DNA of 64,000 nt from JACPFJ01 sp036504875 (GCA_036504875.1 DASXUK010000033.1:1-64000), one strand, 5' to 3'. Shown: positions 24,188 through 33,551, counted from the first letter of the stretch. Notes: a model not told the origin generated them from the letters alone. Made by a program: numbers and translations.

Positions 24188-26500
24188 ATGCCCCATAGCA
24201 ATATAGAAATCCCCGAAAAAATACCACTTTACACACAATTGGAAATGGTACCATTTCCCTATATGATTTTCCCTGTATATGTGAATGATCGAGAGTTGTT
24301 GACATTTACCGAGGCAGATAAATACGAGAAGTATGTGGGCATGGTCCTGCGTCGCACAGAGGCTAATGGAAATCATCTTACTGATATCCATCATATCGGC
24401 ACGCTTTGCCACGTGAATCAGATCAAGAAGATGGGCGACGAAAAGTTCAAGGTAACCCTGGAAGGAGTGGCCCGTTTACGCATAATTGATGTGGAAACCA
24501 GCGGCAACATCACTCTGGCCCATGGTGAGGTCGTGCGGGAGTTTGTGGAAAAGAACCTTGTGTCGGACGCCCTGGTGCAGAGCTTGAACGCCTTGCTCAA
24601 GATATCACTTTCCTATGGCAAACCCCTGCCGGATGATGTAATGAAGATGATTGACTACATCGACAATCCGGCCCGCCTGTCCGACCTGGTGGCGCTGTAT
24701 GTAAACCTGCCTGTGGCTGATCTGCAGGAATTGCTGGAGACGGTTGATCCGCTGGAACGGCTTAAAAAGGTTTATGTGCATCTGACCAACGAGGTACAGA
24801 GGATTCAGGTTAAAAATGAGGTAACCAGCGAGGTCACCCGCAAAGTCGGCAAGAATCAGAAAGAATACATACTGCGTGAGCAGATGAAACACATTCAGGA
24901 GGAGTTGGGTGAGGAGGATCCGCGCTTATCGGATATGAACGAGCTGCGCAAGCGGATCGATGAAGCCGGGTTGCCGGAGGAGGTAAAAAAGATCGCTGAC
25001 ACGGAGATCAAGCGTCTGGAGCGGATCAATCCGGCCTCGCCCGAGTACACCGTCTCCCGGACCTACCTCGACTATCTGGCTGGCATGCCTTGGGCCAAGG
25101 CTACCATTGACAGCCTGGATATGGTCAGGGCTGAAGAGATCCTGAATGAAGACCATTATGATCTGGAGAAGGTAAAGGAACGCATCATGGAGTTCCTGGC
25201 GGTGCGTTCACTCAAGGAAAATATGAAGGGGCCGGTTCTCTGTTTTGTCGGCCCCCCGGGTGTTGGCAAGACCAGTCTGGGCAAGTCAATTGCCCGGTCG
25301 CTGGGGCGCAAATTCGTGCGTATTTCGCTGGGCGGGGTTCGGGATGAAGCCGAGATCCGCGGCCATCGCCGCACTTATATCGGAGCACTGCCGGGCCGGA
25401 TCATTAAAGAAATCTTCCGTTGTGGCTCCAATAATCCTGTATTCATGCTGGACGAGGTCGACAAGCTCGGTCTGGATTTTCGGGGCGATCCGGCCTCGGC
25501 GCTCCTGGAGGTGCTTGACCCGGAGCAGAATTTCTCATTCAACGACCACTACCTGGATGTCCCCTTTGATCTTTCCAGGGTAATGTTCATCACCACCGCC
25601 AATCAACTCGATCCGATCCCCGGACCGCTCAAAGACCGCATGGAGGTCATCCGCCTGGCCGGCTACAGTTCAGAGGAAAAGCTGCACATCGCCCGCAACT
25701 TCATCATCGGGCGTGAAATCGAGGAAAACGGGCTGACTAAAACTCCACTTGAGTTTGCCGATGAGGCCATCAACAAGATCATCGTCGATTATACCCGTGA
25801 AGCGGGTGTGCGCAATATGCAGCGCACCATCGCCTCAATCTGCCGTAAAGTAGCCAAAGAGATCACCCAGAAAAAAGAGCTCCGCAAGAACATTACTCCC
25901 GAAGTGGTGGCCGAGCTGCTTGGTCCACGCAAGTTTCACAATGAGGTGGCGGCCGAAAACGACCGCATTGGCGTGGTTACCGGCATGGCCTGGACCGAGA
26001 CCGGCGGAGATATTCTGTTTGTAGAGGCAACCTGCATGCCGGGAAAGCCGGAGCTGATTTTGACCGGTTCACTGGGGGAAGTCATGAAGGAGTCGGCCCG
26101 GGCGGCGCTTTCCTACGTTGAGGCACATTATGCTGATTTTGGAATTGCTCCGAATGCCTTTGAAAACAGGATCATCCACATCCATGTCCCCTCTGGCGCC
26201 ATACCCAAGGATGGCCCTTCGGCCGGGGTCACCATGGTGACTGCCCTGGTCTCGCTATTAACTGACAGACCCGCAAAACGCGGCGTGGCCATGACCGGTG
26301 AGATCACCCTGACCGGTCGGGTGCTGGCGATCGGCGGGCTTAAAGAAAAAGTGCTTGCCGCGCACCGGGCCGGTGTGCGCAGGATTGTTGCTCCCGACCG
26401 AAATCGGGATGACCTGGAGGATATCCCCGACAATGTGCGCAAGGAGCTTGAGTTCTCCTTCATTCTTGAGGCGGCCGAAGCGGTGGCGATAGCCTTTTAG
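24188..26500 (+). CDS. lon: ATP-dependent protease Lon
   Basis: 770 residues, typical LonA length and order. N-terminal substrate-binding domain (residues about 10-205, 'LPLYTQLEMVPFPYMIFPVYV'-like start), a coiled segment, AAA+ module with Walker A 'GPPGVGKTS' near 355 and Walker B 'PVFMLDEVDKLG', and a C-terminal protease with the Ser-Lys dyad Ser678 ('KDGPSAGVT') and Lys721 ('GGLKEKVLAA'), 43 residues apart as in E. coli Lon. It degrades misfolded and regulatory proteins in the cytoplasm. It stands alone between the cupin pair and the mla operon; no clear heat-shock promoter was identified. Confidence 0.97.
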   Translation: MPHSNIEIPEKIPLYTQLEMVPFPYMIFPVYVNDRELLTFTEADKYEKYVGMVLRRTEANGNHLTDIHHIGTLCHVNQIKKMGDEKFKVTLEGVARLRIIDVETSGNITLAHGEVVREFVEKNLVSDALVQSLNALLKISLSYGKPLPDDVMKMIDYIDNPARLSDLVALYVNLPVADLQELLETVDPLERLKKVYVHLTNEVQRIQVKNEVTSEVTRKVGKNQKEYILREQMKHIQEELGEEDPRLSDMNELRKRIDEAGLPEEVKKIADTEIKRLERINPASPEYTVSRTYLDYLAGMPWAKATIDSLDMVRAEEILNEDHYDLEKVKERIMEFLAVRSLKENMKGPVLCFVGPPGVGKTSLGKSIARSLGRKFVRISLGGVRDEAEIRGHRRTYIGALPGRIIKEIFRCGSNNPVFMLDEVDKLGLDFRGDPASALLEVLDPEQNFSFNDHYLDVPFDLSRVMFITTANQLDPIPGPLKDRMEVIRLAGYSSEEKLHIARNFIIGREIEENGLTKTPLEFADEAINKIIVDYTREAGVRNMQRTIASICRKVAKEITQKKELRKNITPEVVAELLGPRKFHNEVAAENDRIGVVTGMAWTETGGDILFVEATCMPGKPELILTGSLGEVMKESARAALSYVEAHYADFGIAPNAFENRIIHIHVPSGAIPKDGPSAGVTMVTALVSLLTDRPAKRGVAMTGEITLTGRVLAIGGLKEKVLAAHRAGVRRIVAPDRNRDDLEDIPDNVRKELEFSFILEAAEAVAIAF

Positions 26501-26657
26501 CGGCGATTCTCGCAGAAAACACAGAGCCGCAGAAACCGGAAATAAAAATCGGTTAAATCTCCGGCATCATCAGATTCCATTTCAAGGTACAATAAAAACA
26601 GACAGGGGATACGACTTTCTCCACGCTCACCTGAGCTCCGTGAGAAACAGATTTTTC

Positions 26658-27431
26658 ATGAATATTGCCATCATTGACAAGATTATTTTGCAATTCTTCG
26701 CCGACCTGCAAAATTATTTCCTGCTGGCCGGACAGATGTTTGTGCGGATGTTCCGGCGTCCATTCTACTATCGTGAATTTGTGGTTCAGTTCGACAAGCT
26801 CGGGTTCTCATCGCTATTCATCTGTATTTTAACCGGCCTGTTTACCGGCATGGTCATGGCGCTGCAGGCCTTGATACAGCTCAAGCCATTTGCCGCTACC
26901 AGTTATGTGGGAGGAATGGTGGCGGTCACCATGATCAAGGAACTGGGGCCGGTACTGGCCTCTTTGATGGTGGCCGGCCGGGTAGGTTCGGCTATTACAG
27001 CCGAATTGGGCACGATGGTGGTTACCGAGCAGGTGGATGCCATGCGGGTTGAGGGTACTGACATACTTCAGCGCCTGGCGACGCCGCGGGTAAAGGCCAT
27101 GCTGCTGGCAATGCCGCTTTTGACGGTGGTGGCCGATAGCATCTCGCTTTTGGGGGGCTACATCATCGCCTCGACCTATAGCATCAACCCCACCATGTAC
27201 GTCAGGGGCATCCCGCAATTCATGGTGTTTCAGGATCTGATCGAAGGCCTGATCAAACCGACCATCTTCGGAATGTTGATTACCGTGACCGGCTGTTATG
27301 TAGGCCTCAATACCAAAGGCGGGGCCGAAGGGGTAGGGGCGGCCGCCAAACAGGCCGTGGTGCTGTCGTCGGTCTTGATCCTGGTAACCGACTTCTTTCT
27401 GACCAAGATTTTTGTGGCATTCAGGGGCTAG
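26658..27431 (+). CDS. mlaE: MlaE-family ABC transporter permease
   Basis: 257 residues, five to six helices. The family signature is clear: 'FTGMVMALQA', 'VAVTMIKELGPVLASLMVAGRVGSAITAELGTM', 'VTEQVDAMRVEGTD' and 'VGLNTKGGAEGVG'. MlaE is the inner-membrane permease of the MlaFEDB-type system that moves phospholipids between membranes. The start is uncertain: ATG 26658 is given; GTG 26640 is an alternative, and neither has a strong ribosome site. It heads an operon with an EVE-domain gene, mlaF and mlaD. Confidence 0.92.
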   Translation: MNIAIIDKIILQFFADLQNYFLLAGQMFVRMFRRPFYYREFVVQFDKLGFSSLFICILTGLFTGMVMALQALIQLKPFAATSYVGGMVAVTMIKELGPVLASLMVAGRVGSAITAELGTMVVTEQVDAMRVEGTDILQRLATPRVKAMLLAMPLLTVVADSISLLGGYIIASTYSINPTMYVRGIPQFMVFQDLIEGLIKPTIFGMLITVTGCYVGLNTKGGAEGVGAAAKQAVVLSSVLILVTDFFLTKIFVAFRG

Positions 27432-27432
27432 C

Positions 27433-27912
27433 ATGAATTACTGGCTCTTCAAAAGCGAACCGGGCTGTTTTTCCTTTGACGATCTCAAGGCCCGGCCCGC
27501 CATGACCGAACACTGGGATGGGGTCCGCAATTACCAGGCCCGCAACTTTCTGCGCGACCAAGTCAAGCCGGGCGACCGGGTGCTGTTCTATCACAGTAAT
27601 ATCCCCGAACCATGTATTGTTGGTCTGGCCGAGGTGGTTAGAGAGGGTTATCCCGATTTCACCGCCCTTGATCCTGACAGTGAGCATTTTGATCCCAAAC
27701 AATCGCCGCAGAACCCGATCTGGTACATGGTAGATGTCCGCTATGTTGCTCCGTTGCCTCGCCCGGTTACCCTGGAGAGCATCCGGAATAACCCGCTTCT
27801 GGCCGGAATGCCATTGGTCAGGCGCAGCCGTCTTTCGATCCAGCCGGTTGCCGTGGAAGAATGGCGCATCATCCTCACTATGGGGGGACTGAAACCAGAT
27901 GAGCATCGGTGA
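27433..27912 (+). CDS. EVE-domain protein
   Basis: 159 residues, beginning 'NYWLFKSEPGCFSFDDL', with 'HWDGVRNYQARNFLRDQVKPGDRVLFYHS' and 'WYMVDVRYV', which are diagnostic of EVE domains (PUA-like fold, THYN1 family). EVE proteins bind modified bases or RNA; the role in bacteria is unresolved. It lies 2 bases after mlaE and overlaps mlaF by 14 bases, so it is embedded in the Mla operon and translated with it, although no functional link to lipid transport is known. Confidence 0.92.
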   Translation: MNYWLFKSEPGCFSFDDLKARPAMTEHWDGVRNYQARNFLRDQVKPGDRVLFYHSNIPEPCIVGLAEVVREGYPDFTALDPDSEHFDPKQSPQNPIWYMVDVRYVAPLPRPVTLESIRNNPLLAGMPLVRRSRLSIQPVAVEEWRIILTMGGLKPDEHR

Positions 27913-28651
27913 TTCGATCCGCATGGAGAAGGTCTGCTACTCCATTGGCGGCCGCAAGATTCTTGAAGATTTCGACTTCTGTCTGGAACGGGGTGTCAAT
28001 CGCACCATCCTGGGGGTCAGCGGGGCCGGCAAGACTACCATTCTCAAGCTGCTGCTGGGATTGTTGCAAACTTACTCCGGCCGGGTTTGCGTCGGTGATG
28101 TCTGTATCACCGGGCTCCCCGAATCGCACTTCATGGAGCAGCGCAAGCGGATCGCAATCGTTTTCCAGGGCGGCGCCCTGTTCGACTCAATGAGTGTCGG
28201 GGAAAATGTGGGTTATCGGCTGTTGGAGGCCGGTCAGCTCTCCGAACCGGAGATCGAACGGATCGTGATCGAGAAGCTCAGTTTCGTCGGAGTGGAGCAT
28301 GCCGTGAATCTCTATCCGGCCGAGCTATCCGGCGGCATGAAAAAACGGGTGGCCATTGCCCGGGCCTTGGCGGCCGATCCGGACTATATCTTCTTTGATG
28401 AACCGACCACCGGCCTTGATCCGATCGGGGTCTATAATATCTGCAATCTGATGCAAAGGCTCCAGGCTGAGGGCAAAACCACCCTCATGGTCACTCACGA
28501 TCTGTTAACTGCTTTTGCCACCTCGGAGCGTTTCACCTTTCTGCATCAGGCGCGCATGATCTTCGAGGGAACCGAAATAGAGATGAAGGCCAGCTCGATA
28601 CCCGAGGTTAAAGAATTCCTGCTGCCGACTAAAAACTCTTTATTCGCTTGA
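27899..28651 (+). CDS. mlaF: MlaF-family ABC transporter ATPase
   Basis: 250 residues with Walker A 'GVSGAGKTT', Q-loop 'VFQGGALFDSMSVGENV', the ABC signature 'LSGGMKKRVAIARAL', Walker B 'DYIFFDEPTTGLD' and the H-loop 'VTHDL'. The phrase 'QGGALFDSMTV'-like after the Q-loop is characteristic of MlaF. It drives phospholipid transport with MlaE and MlaD. Its ATG lies inside the end of the EVE gene (14-base overlap), consistent with coupled translation. Confidence 0.93.
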   Translation: MSIGDSIRMEKVCYSIGGRKILEDFDFCLERGVNRTILGVSGAGKTTILKLLLGLLQTYSGRVCVGDVCITGLPESHFMEQRKRIAIVFQGGALFDSMSVGENVGYRLLEAGQLSEPEIERIVIEKLSFVGVEHAVNLYPAELSGGMKKRVAIARALAADPDYIFFDEPTTGLDPIGVYNICNLMQRLQAEGKTTLMVTHDLLTAFATSERFTFLHQARMIFEGTEIEMKASSIPEVKEFLLPTKNSLFA

Positions 28652-28725
28652 TGTTTTTTTAGCCGTTCAAATAGCATAATGTGAGGCGGAAGACTGTTCG
28701 TCTCTCGATTACCAGGGGTAATAGA

Positions 28726-29808
28726 ATGGAACGGAGCAATCGAATAGGATGGGCGCAGGTGCGGGCCGGGGTGTTCATCTTGGTGGCCCTGGTCTTTTTG
28801 GCTGGCGGGGTGTTGCTGATGGGGCAGAAGACCAAGATGTTCATCCCTAAAGGCAAGCTGCGGATTGTGATGGAAGATGTGGCCGGTCTCAAAGAGGGCG
28901 CCCCGGTCTGGCTGGCAGGGGTGGATGTAGGGGTTGTTACCGATATCCGCTTCGCCAATCCTGAAAAGACCAACGAGGTTGACATCAGTTTGGAGGTCAG
29001 CAACAACGCCCTGAAAAAGATCGGTCCCGACTCGCGGATCACCATTAAAACCAGGGGATTGATGGGCGAGAAATATGTCGATGTCACTCCTTCCCAGAAC
29101 TACTTTGAAAAACCGGCCACTGTCTTGCGAGGCACGCCGGCGGTCAAGCTGGACGATGTGCTTCAGAAGGCTGGGGCTACATTTGACCGTATGAATACTA
29201 TCGTAGAGAATGTTTATCAGGGCAAGGGCACGCTCGGGCGACTATCCACCGACCCCTCTCTTTACACCAACATCGTTAAATTAACTGAAGAGCTGCATTC
29301 CCTGACCGTGACAATAAACCGCGGTGAAGGAACTCTGGGTAAGCTAAACCGCAGCCCCGAGCCCTACAACAAGCTGATCAGCATTCTCAACCGCGCTGAT
29401 AAAACGCTTCTGGATATCCAGGCCTCGGAAGGGACCCTGAACCGGCTGATCTATGACAAGACGCTTTATAACAAGCTCACTGAGCTGGCTGACAAAAGCA
29501 ATCAGGCCGCCGAGGATGTCCGTGAGCTGAATCGCAAGATAACTTCCAAGGAAGGTACCTTGGGCATGCTGATCAATGACCGGACGGTCTATGAAAAAGG
29601 GGTCACCCTACTGAATCGGGCTGACAGTTCAGTCAAATCAATCGAAGAGGTGGCATCCAAGATCAACAAGGGAGAGGGCACGGTCGGCAAGCTGGTTGCG
29701 GAAAAGGATCTGTACGAGCGGATGAATCGCATGGTGGACGATGTTGACGCGTTGGTGAAGGATTTCAAGGAGCATCCGCGCAAGTATATTAAATTTTCTG
29801 TTTTTTAA
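28726..29808 (+). CDS. mlaD: MlaD-family MCE protein
   Basis: 360 residues from ATG 28726 ('agggg' upstream); GTG 28681 is a weaker choice. One N-terminal helix (about 13-33, 'VFILVALVFLAGGVLLMG'), then an MCE domain (about 40-115, 'VAGLKEGAPVWLAGVDVGVVTDI', 'ITIKTRGLMGEKYVDV'). A long helical C-terminal part follows, with repeated 'GTLGRL', 'GTLGKL', 'GTLNRL', 'GTLGML' and 'GTVGKL' turns every 40-50 residues. MCE proteins form hexameric lipid channels in the periplasm; the extended repeat region is longer than in E. coli MlaD and may form a tube or needle. Confidence 0.9.
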   Translation: MERSNRIGWAQVRAGVFILVALVFLAGGVLLMGQKTKMFIPKGKLRIVMEDVAGLKEGAPVWLAGVDVGVVTDIRFANPEKTNEVDISLEVSNNALKKIGPDSRITIKTRGLMGEKYVDVTPSQNYFEKPATVLRGTPAVKLDDVLQKAGATFDRMNTIVENVYQGKGTLGRLSTDPSLYTNIVKLTEELHSLTVTINRGEGTLGKLNRSPEPYNKLISILNRADKTLLDIQASEGTLNRLIYDKTLYNKLTELADKSNQAAEDVRELNRKITSKEGTLGMLINDRTVYEKGVTLLNRADSSVKSIEEVASKINKGEGTVGKLVAEKDLYERMNRMVDDVDALVKDFKEHPRKYIKFSVF

Positions 29809-29844
29809 CCGGTCATACAATCAGCACAATTAAAGAGGATTGCT

Positions 29845-31332
29845 ATGAAAAAAATCTTTTTGATCATTTTTGCACTGTGTCAGTTCACCACCTCACTTGA
29901 GGCCGCCAACCTTGAGGATAAGGTTGTCGAGCACACCTTCAAGAACGGCATGAAGCTTTTGATGGTGGAGCGGCACACCTCACCGACTGTCTCGGCCTGG
30001 ATCCGCTTTAAGGTCGGCAGCGTGAATGAACGCAGTGATGAGCGAGGCATTGCCCATCTCCTGGAACATATGCTTTTTAAAGGGACCACCACCCTTGGGA
30101 CCAAGGACTATGCTGCTGAAAAACCGGTTCTCGACGAGATCGAGAAGACCGCCCAAGCCATGATTGCCGAGAAGGCCAAGCGCGACAAGGCCGACAAAAC
30201 CAAAGTTGGCGAGCTGGAGAAACAGCTGGCTGAATTGGAGTCTCAGGCCTCCAAGTTTGTTATCAAGGACGAGTTTTTCGAGATCTACTCCAAGAATGGA
30301 GGGGTCGGCTATAATGCCTTTACGAGCCGGGACGGTACCACCTACCTGATCAGTCTCCCCTCTAACAAGCTGGAGCTGTGGGCAGCTATCGAATCCGACC
30401 GGATGCAGAATGCTGTGTTGAGGGAATTTTACTCCGAGCGTTCGGTGGTAATGGAGGAGCGGCGACGTTCCACCGATGCCGAGCCAGAGGGCAAATTGTG
30501 GGAGAACTTCCTGGCGACCAGCTTCCTGGCTCACCCTTACGGGCAGCCCACCATCGGCTGGATGTCTGACATCGAGAACCTGACCCGCACCAAGGCCGAG
30601 CAATTCTTTCACACCTACTACGGCCCCCATAGTGCCATTGTTGCCATTGTGGGTGATATAAATCCCAAAGAAACGATTGCCCTGGTTGAGCGATATTTCG
30701 GGTCCATAAAGCCCGGCAAGCAGCCGGCTCAGGTCACGGCCGAAGAACCGAGGCAGGAGGGAGAACGGCGCATTGAACAGATAGCCGAGGCCGAACCGAC
30801 CCTGGTAATCGGCTTTCATAAGCCGGCCATCACTGCTCCGGATGACTATGTTTTTGATGTCATCAACATGATCCTCGGCAGCGGGCGGACCTCGCGCCTT
30901 TACAAGAAACTGATCCTGGAAAAACAGATCGCCAGCGATGTTAGCGTTTTCGATGCACCTGGCAGCCGCTTTCCCAATCTTTTTCTGGTGAATGCCACCC
31001 CGCGCGCACCACATGCCATTAAAGAGGTGGAGGCGGCCATCCTGGAAGAGCTGGAGCGGCTGAAGACCGAGCCGGTTACCGAGCGTGAATTGCAGCGTAA
31101 TCTCAACAAGATCGAATTCGAGGAGGCCCGCCGCATGGGGACTAATGGCGGTCTGGCCCGCAATCTCACCGAGTATGAGGCAACTACCGGCAGTTGGCGC
31201 TACATGATCGAGTATCGTCGCAAGGTGGCCCAGGTTACTGCTAGTGACATCCAGCGGGTAGCGCGACAATATCTCACCCGCGAAAACCGCCTGACCGGGT
31301 TCATAACCACCAAGGGAGGAGAAATTAAATGA
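29845..31332 (+). CDS. M16 zinc peptidase, catalytic subunit
   Basis: 495 residues with a signal peptide (1-20). The inverted zinc motif HxxEH is present ('IAHLLEHMLFKG', about residues 71-75), with the distal Glu in the 'EERRRSTDAEPEG' region. A Lys/Glu-rich insertion after 'GTKDYAAEKPVLDEIEKT' (residues 100-135) is characteristic of periplasmic bacterial M16B enzymes. It overlaps the next M16 gene by four bases (ATGA), so the two are translated together and probably form an alpha/beta heterodimer, as known for MPP and related bacterial pairs. Substrates are unknown. Confidence 0.93.
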   Translation: MKKIFLIIFALCQFTTSLEAANLEDKVVEHTFKNGMKLLMVERHTSPTVSAWIRFKVGSVNERSDERGIAHLLEHMLFKGTTTLGTKDYAAEKPVLDEIEKTAQAMIAEKAKRDKADKTKVGELEKQLAELESQASKFVIKDEFFEIYSKNGGVGYNAFTSRDGTTYLISLPSNKLELWAAIESDRMQNAVLREFYSERSVVMEERRRSTDAEPEGKLWENFLATSFLAHPYGQPTIGWMSDIENLTRTKAEQFFHTYYGPHSAIVAIVGDINPKETIALVERYFGSIKPGKQPAQVTAEEPRQEGERRIEQIAEAEPTLVIGFHKPAITAPDDYVFDVINMILGSGRTSRLYKKLILEKQIASDVSVFDAPGSRFPNLFLVNATPRAPHAIKEVEAAILEELERLKTEPVTERELQRNLNKIEFEEARRMGTNGGLARNLTEYEATTGSWRYMIEYRRKVAQVTASDIQRVARQYLTRENRLTGFITTKGGEIK

Positions 31333-32753
31333 GAAGAATATTGATTTCCCTTTTGATCCTGATCAGCTCAGTGACAACTGTTTTGGCGGCTGAAGCCGGC
31401 CGGGCCAATCCAAGAAATATGACTTTTCCGGAGCTTGATTTCGTGATTCCGACCGCCGAGCGGGTGGTGCTGGAATGTGGTATGCCGGTTTATCTGCTGC
31501 GCGATCCGGAGCTGCCGATTGTGAATATCTCCGCCATGGTCCGCACCGGCTCGGTTTATGAGCCGGCCACGAAATCCGGTTTGGCTGCCCTGACCGGCAG
31601 TGTCATGCGTAGCGGGGGCGCCGCCGGATTATCGCCGGAAAAGATGGATGACGAATTGGAGTTTATGGCTTCCAGTGTGGAGAGTAGTATCAATTCCGAT
31701 ATCGGCATGGTCTCGATGACTAGTTTGACCAAAAATTTTAGCCGAACCCTGAAAATTTTTCGCGACGTGCTGCTCATGCCCGGCTTTGACGAACAACGGA
31801 TCAAGATCGGTCGCCAGCATCTGATTGAAGGAATCCGTCGCCAGAATGATGACCCCAAGGAAATAGCCGGACGCGAGATCATCAAGGCCATTTACGCCGG
31901 TCATCCGCTGGGACAAGTTCCCACCTTTGAATCGGTCAAATCCATTACACGCCAGGATCTGATTGATTTTCACCGCCGCTTTTTCAGGGTAGATAATATG
32001 ATTCTGGCCATCTCCGGAGATTTCGACCGTTCCAAAATAGTGGCTGAGCTGAATACCATCTTTGGCAAATATGAAAAGAACAGCCCTCTGCAACTGCCCG
32101 AGATACCACAGCCTCAAGCGCTCTTCTCCTCAGAGGTTCTTCTGGCAAAAAAGGATGTCAATCAGACTGTGATCCGGATGGGGCATCTGGGCATCACCAA
32201 GGACAATCCCGACCTTTATGCCGTGCGGATCCTCGATTACATACTGGGAGGCAGCTTTACCTCGCGGCTGACCATGGAGATTCGCAGTAATCAAGGCTTG
32301 GCCTATAATGTTGACAGCCATTTTGATGTCGGACGTCGTTTCACCGGCAGCTTTATTGCCGAGACTGAAACCAAGGTCGAATCCAGCGCCAAGACCATCA
32401 GCCTGATGAAAAAATTGATTGCCGACATGACTACAGATCCGGTTACTGATCAGGAACTGAAATCGGCCAAGGAATATATCATCAACTCCTTCATGTTCGG
32501 TTTCACCAGTCCGGCAGCCATAGTCACCCAACGCGCCCGGCTGGAATTCTATGACTACCCTTCCGATTACCTGGAAAACTATCGCGCCAATATCAATAAG
32601 GTGACCAAGGTGGATGTACTGAGTGCCGGCAGAAAATATCTTAAGCCGGAACAGTTCAAATATGTTGTGGTCGGGGACCCGAATAAATTTGACAAACCGC
32701 TTTCAAACTTTGGTAAAGTACGCGAGTTGGATTTGAAACAGAACGTTCAATGA
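31329..32753 (+). CDS. M16 peptidase-like subunit without zinc motif
   Basis: 474 residues, signal peptide 1-20. It aligns with M16 throughout ('VVLECGMPVYLLRDPELPIVNISAMVRTGSVYEP', 'QNDDPKEIAGREI', 'ILGGSFTSRLTMEIRSNQGLAYNV'), but where HxxEH should stand it reads 'GLAALTGSVM', so it is catalytically inactive by itself. Such subunits provide the glycine-rich substrate-binding half of the clamshell. ATGA overlap with the active partner supports a heterodimer. Confidence 0.92.
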   Translation: MRRILISLLILISSVTTVLAAEAGRANPRNMTFPELDFVIPTAERVVLECGMPVYLLRDPELPIVNISAMVRTGSVYEPATKSGLAALTGSVMRSGGAAGLSPEKMDDELEFMASSVESSINSDIGMVSMTSLTKNFSRTLKIFRDVLLMPGFDEQRIKIGRQHLIEGIRRQNDDPKEIAGREIIKAIYAGHPLGQVPTFESVKSITRQDLIDFHRRFFRVDNMILAISGDFDRSKIVAELNTIFGKYEKNSPLQLPEIPQPQALFSSEVLLAKKDVNQTVIRMGHLGITKDNPDLYAVRILDYILGGSFTSRLTMEIRSNQGLAYNVDSHFDVGRRFTGSFIAETETKVESSAKTISLMKKLIADMTTDPVTDQELKSAKEYIINSFMFGFTSPAAIVTQRARLEFYDYPSDYLENYRANINKVTKVDVLSAGRKYLKPEQFKYVVVGDPNKFDKPLSNFGKVRELDLKQNVQ

Positions 32754-32766
32754 TAAAGGATATAGC

Positions 32767-33171
32767 ATGGCTATAGAATGGGACGACAAGCTGGCCCTGA
32801 ACATTCCGCAGATTGATGAACAGCACAAACAGCTAATTTCGCTGATCAGCGACCTGGAGATCGCCGACCAGGAAGGCACCGGAGGACTCAGGGTGAGCTA
32901 CGTGCTTCAGGAGCTGATCCGCTATATTGCCGTGCATTTTGGCGAGGAAGAACGCCTGATGATGCTGCATAACTTTCATGGACTGGCCAGTCATCGCAAG
33001 GAACATGATTTCTATGTGATGAAACTGAAACATATTCAGGAAAACTATCGGGATGGGGATGCGCTTAGTAAGGAAACCCTTGATTTTCTCAAAGACTGGA
33101 TATCCTGCCATATCATGGGGACCGACCAGATCTATGCCGCCTTTATCCGTGGCGAGGACCGGCCGGATTAA
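32767..33171 (+). CDS. Bacteriohemerythrin
   Basis: 134 residues, single hemerythrin domain with all di-iron ligands in place: His20 ('IDEQHKQL'), His57 and Glu61 ('AVHFGEEE'), His76 and His80 ('SHRKEH'), His115 and Asp120 ('CHIMGTD'). Binds oxygen and may store or sense it in microaerobic anaerobes. It starts 13 bases after the M16 pair with 'aaagga', possibly on the same transcript. The promoter for flgM begins at its stop codon. Confidence 0.93.
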   Translation: MAIEWDDKLALNIPQIDEQHKQLISLISDLEIADQEGTGGLRVSYVLQELIRYIAVHFGEEERLMMLHNFHGLASHRKEHDFYVMKLKHIQENYRDGDALSKETLDFLKDWISCHIMGTDQIYAAFIRGEDRPD

Positions 33172-33195
33172 AGATTTCAGGAAAATTTCCGATAT
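33169..33195 (+). promoter_or_regulatory. Sigma-28 (FliA) type promoter of flgM
   Basis: TAAA at 33169-33172, 15 bases, then TCCGATAT at 33188-33195. The sigma-28 consensus is TAAA-N15-GCCGATAA, so spacing is exact and six of eight bases of the second box match. It ends 32 bases before the flgM start codon. Confidence 0.65.
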
Positions 33196-33227
33196 TATAG
33201 TAAACAAGAACATGTACGGGGAAGGTC

Positions 33228-33515
33228 ATGAAAATAGAAAATACTAAAAATCTGTACAATCCGGCGCTGGATGCTTCGAAAAAACCAGCTTCACTACCGG
33301 TGGGTGAATCTGCTCAACCCGCCAAAGCGGATGGAGATGCCTTCAGTGTTGCTCTCTCTTCGGCGGTAGAAAAATTGAAAACAGCACCTGAACCGGAAGA
33401 TGACCAGGCTCGCCGCGATAAAGTACAGGCGATCAGGCAGCAACTGGCCTCCGGCACCTACAACTTAAGCGGCAAGGATGTCGCCAACAAAATCGTCAAC
33501 AACCTCAAAGGATGA
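33228..33515 (+). CDS. flgM: Anti-sigma-28 factor FlgM
   Basis: 95 residues; the first half is polar and disordered, the second carries the sigma-28-binding region ('ARRDKVQAIRQQLASGTYNLSGKDVANKIVNNL'), which is the family signature. FlgM holds FliA inactive until the flagellar hook is finished and FlgM is exported. The gene is preceded by a sigma-28-type promoter (autoregulation, as in other bacteria) and 'ggaagg', and followed by a strong terminator, so it is its own unit. No other flagellar gene is near. Confidence 0.88.
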   Translation: MKIENTKNLYNPALDASKKPASLPVGESAQPAKADGDAFSVALSSAVEKLKTAPEPEDDQARRDKVQAIRQQLASGTYNLSGKDVANKIVNNLKG

Positions 33516-33519
33516 GACC

Positions 33520-33551
33520 AAGCCCCGCCGGAAAAGGCGGGGCTTTTTTTA
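33520..33551 (+). terminator. Intrinsic terminator after flgM
   Basis: Stem 'aagccccgcc'/'ggcggggctt', loop 'ggaaaa', seven T residues. Confidence 0.92.

Noticed and set aside
29980..31269. 429-codon open frame on the minus strand opposite the first M16 peptidase
   Set aside because: The plus strand encodes a clear M16 enzyme with signal peptide and zinc motif; the antisense frame has no recognisable motif or ribosome site and mirrors codon bias.
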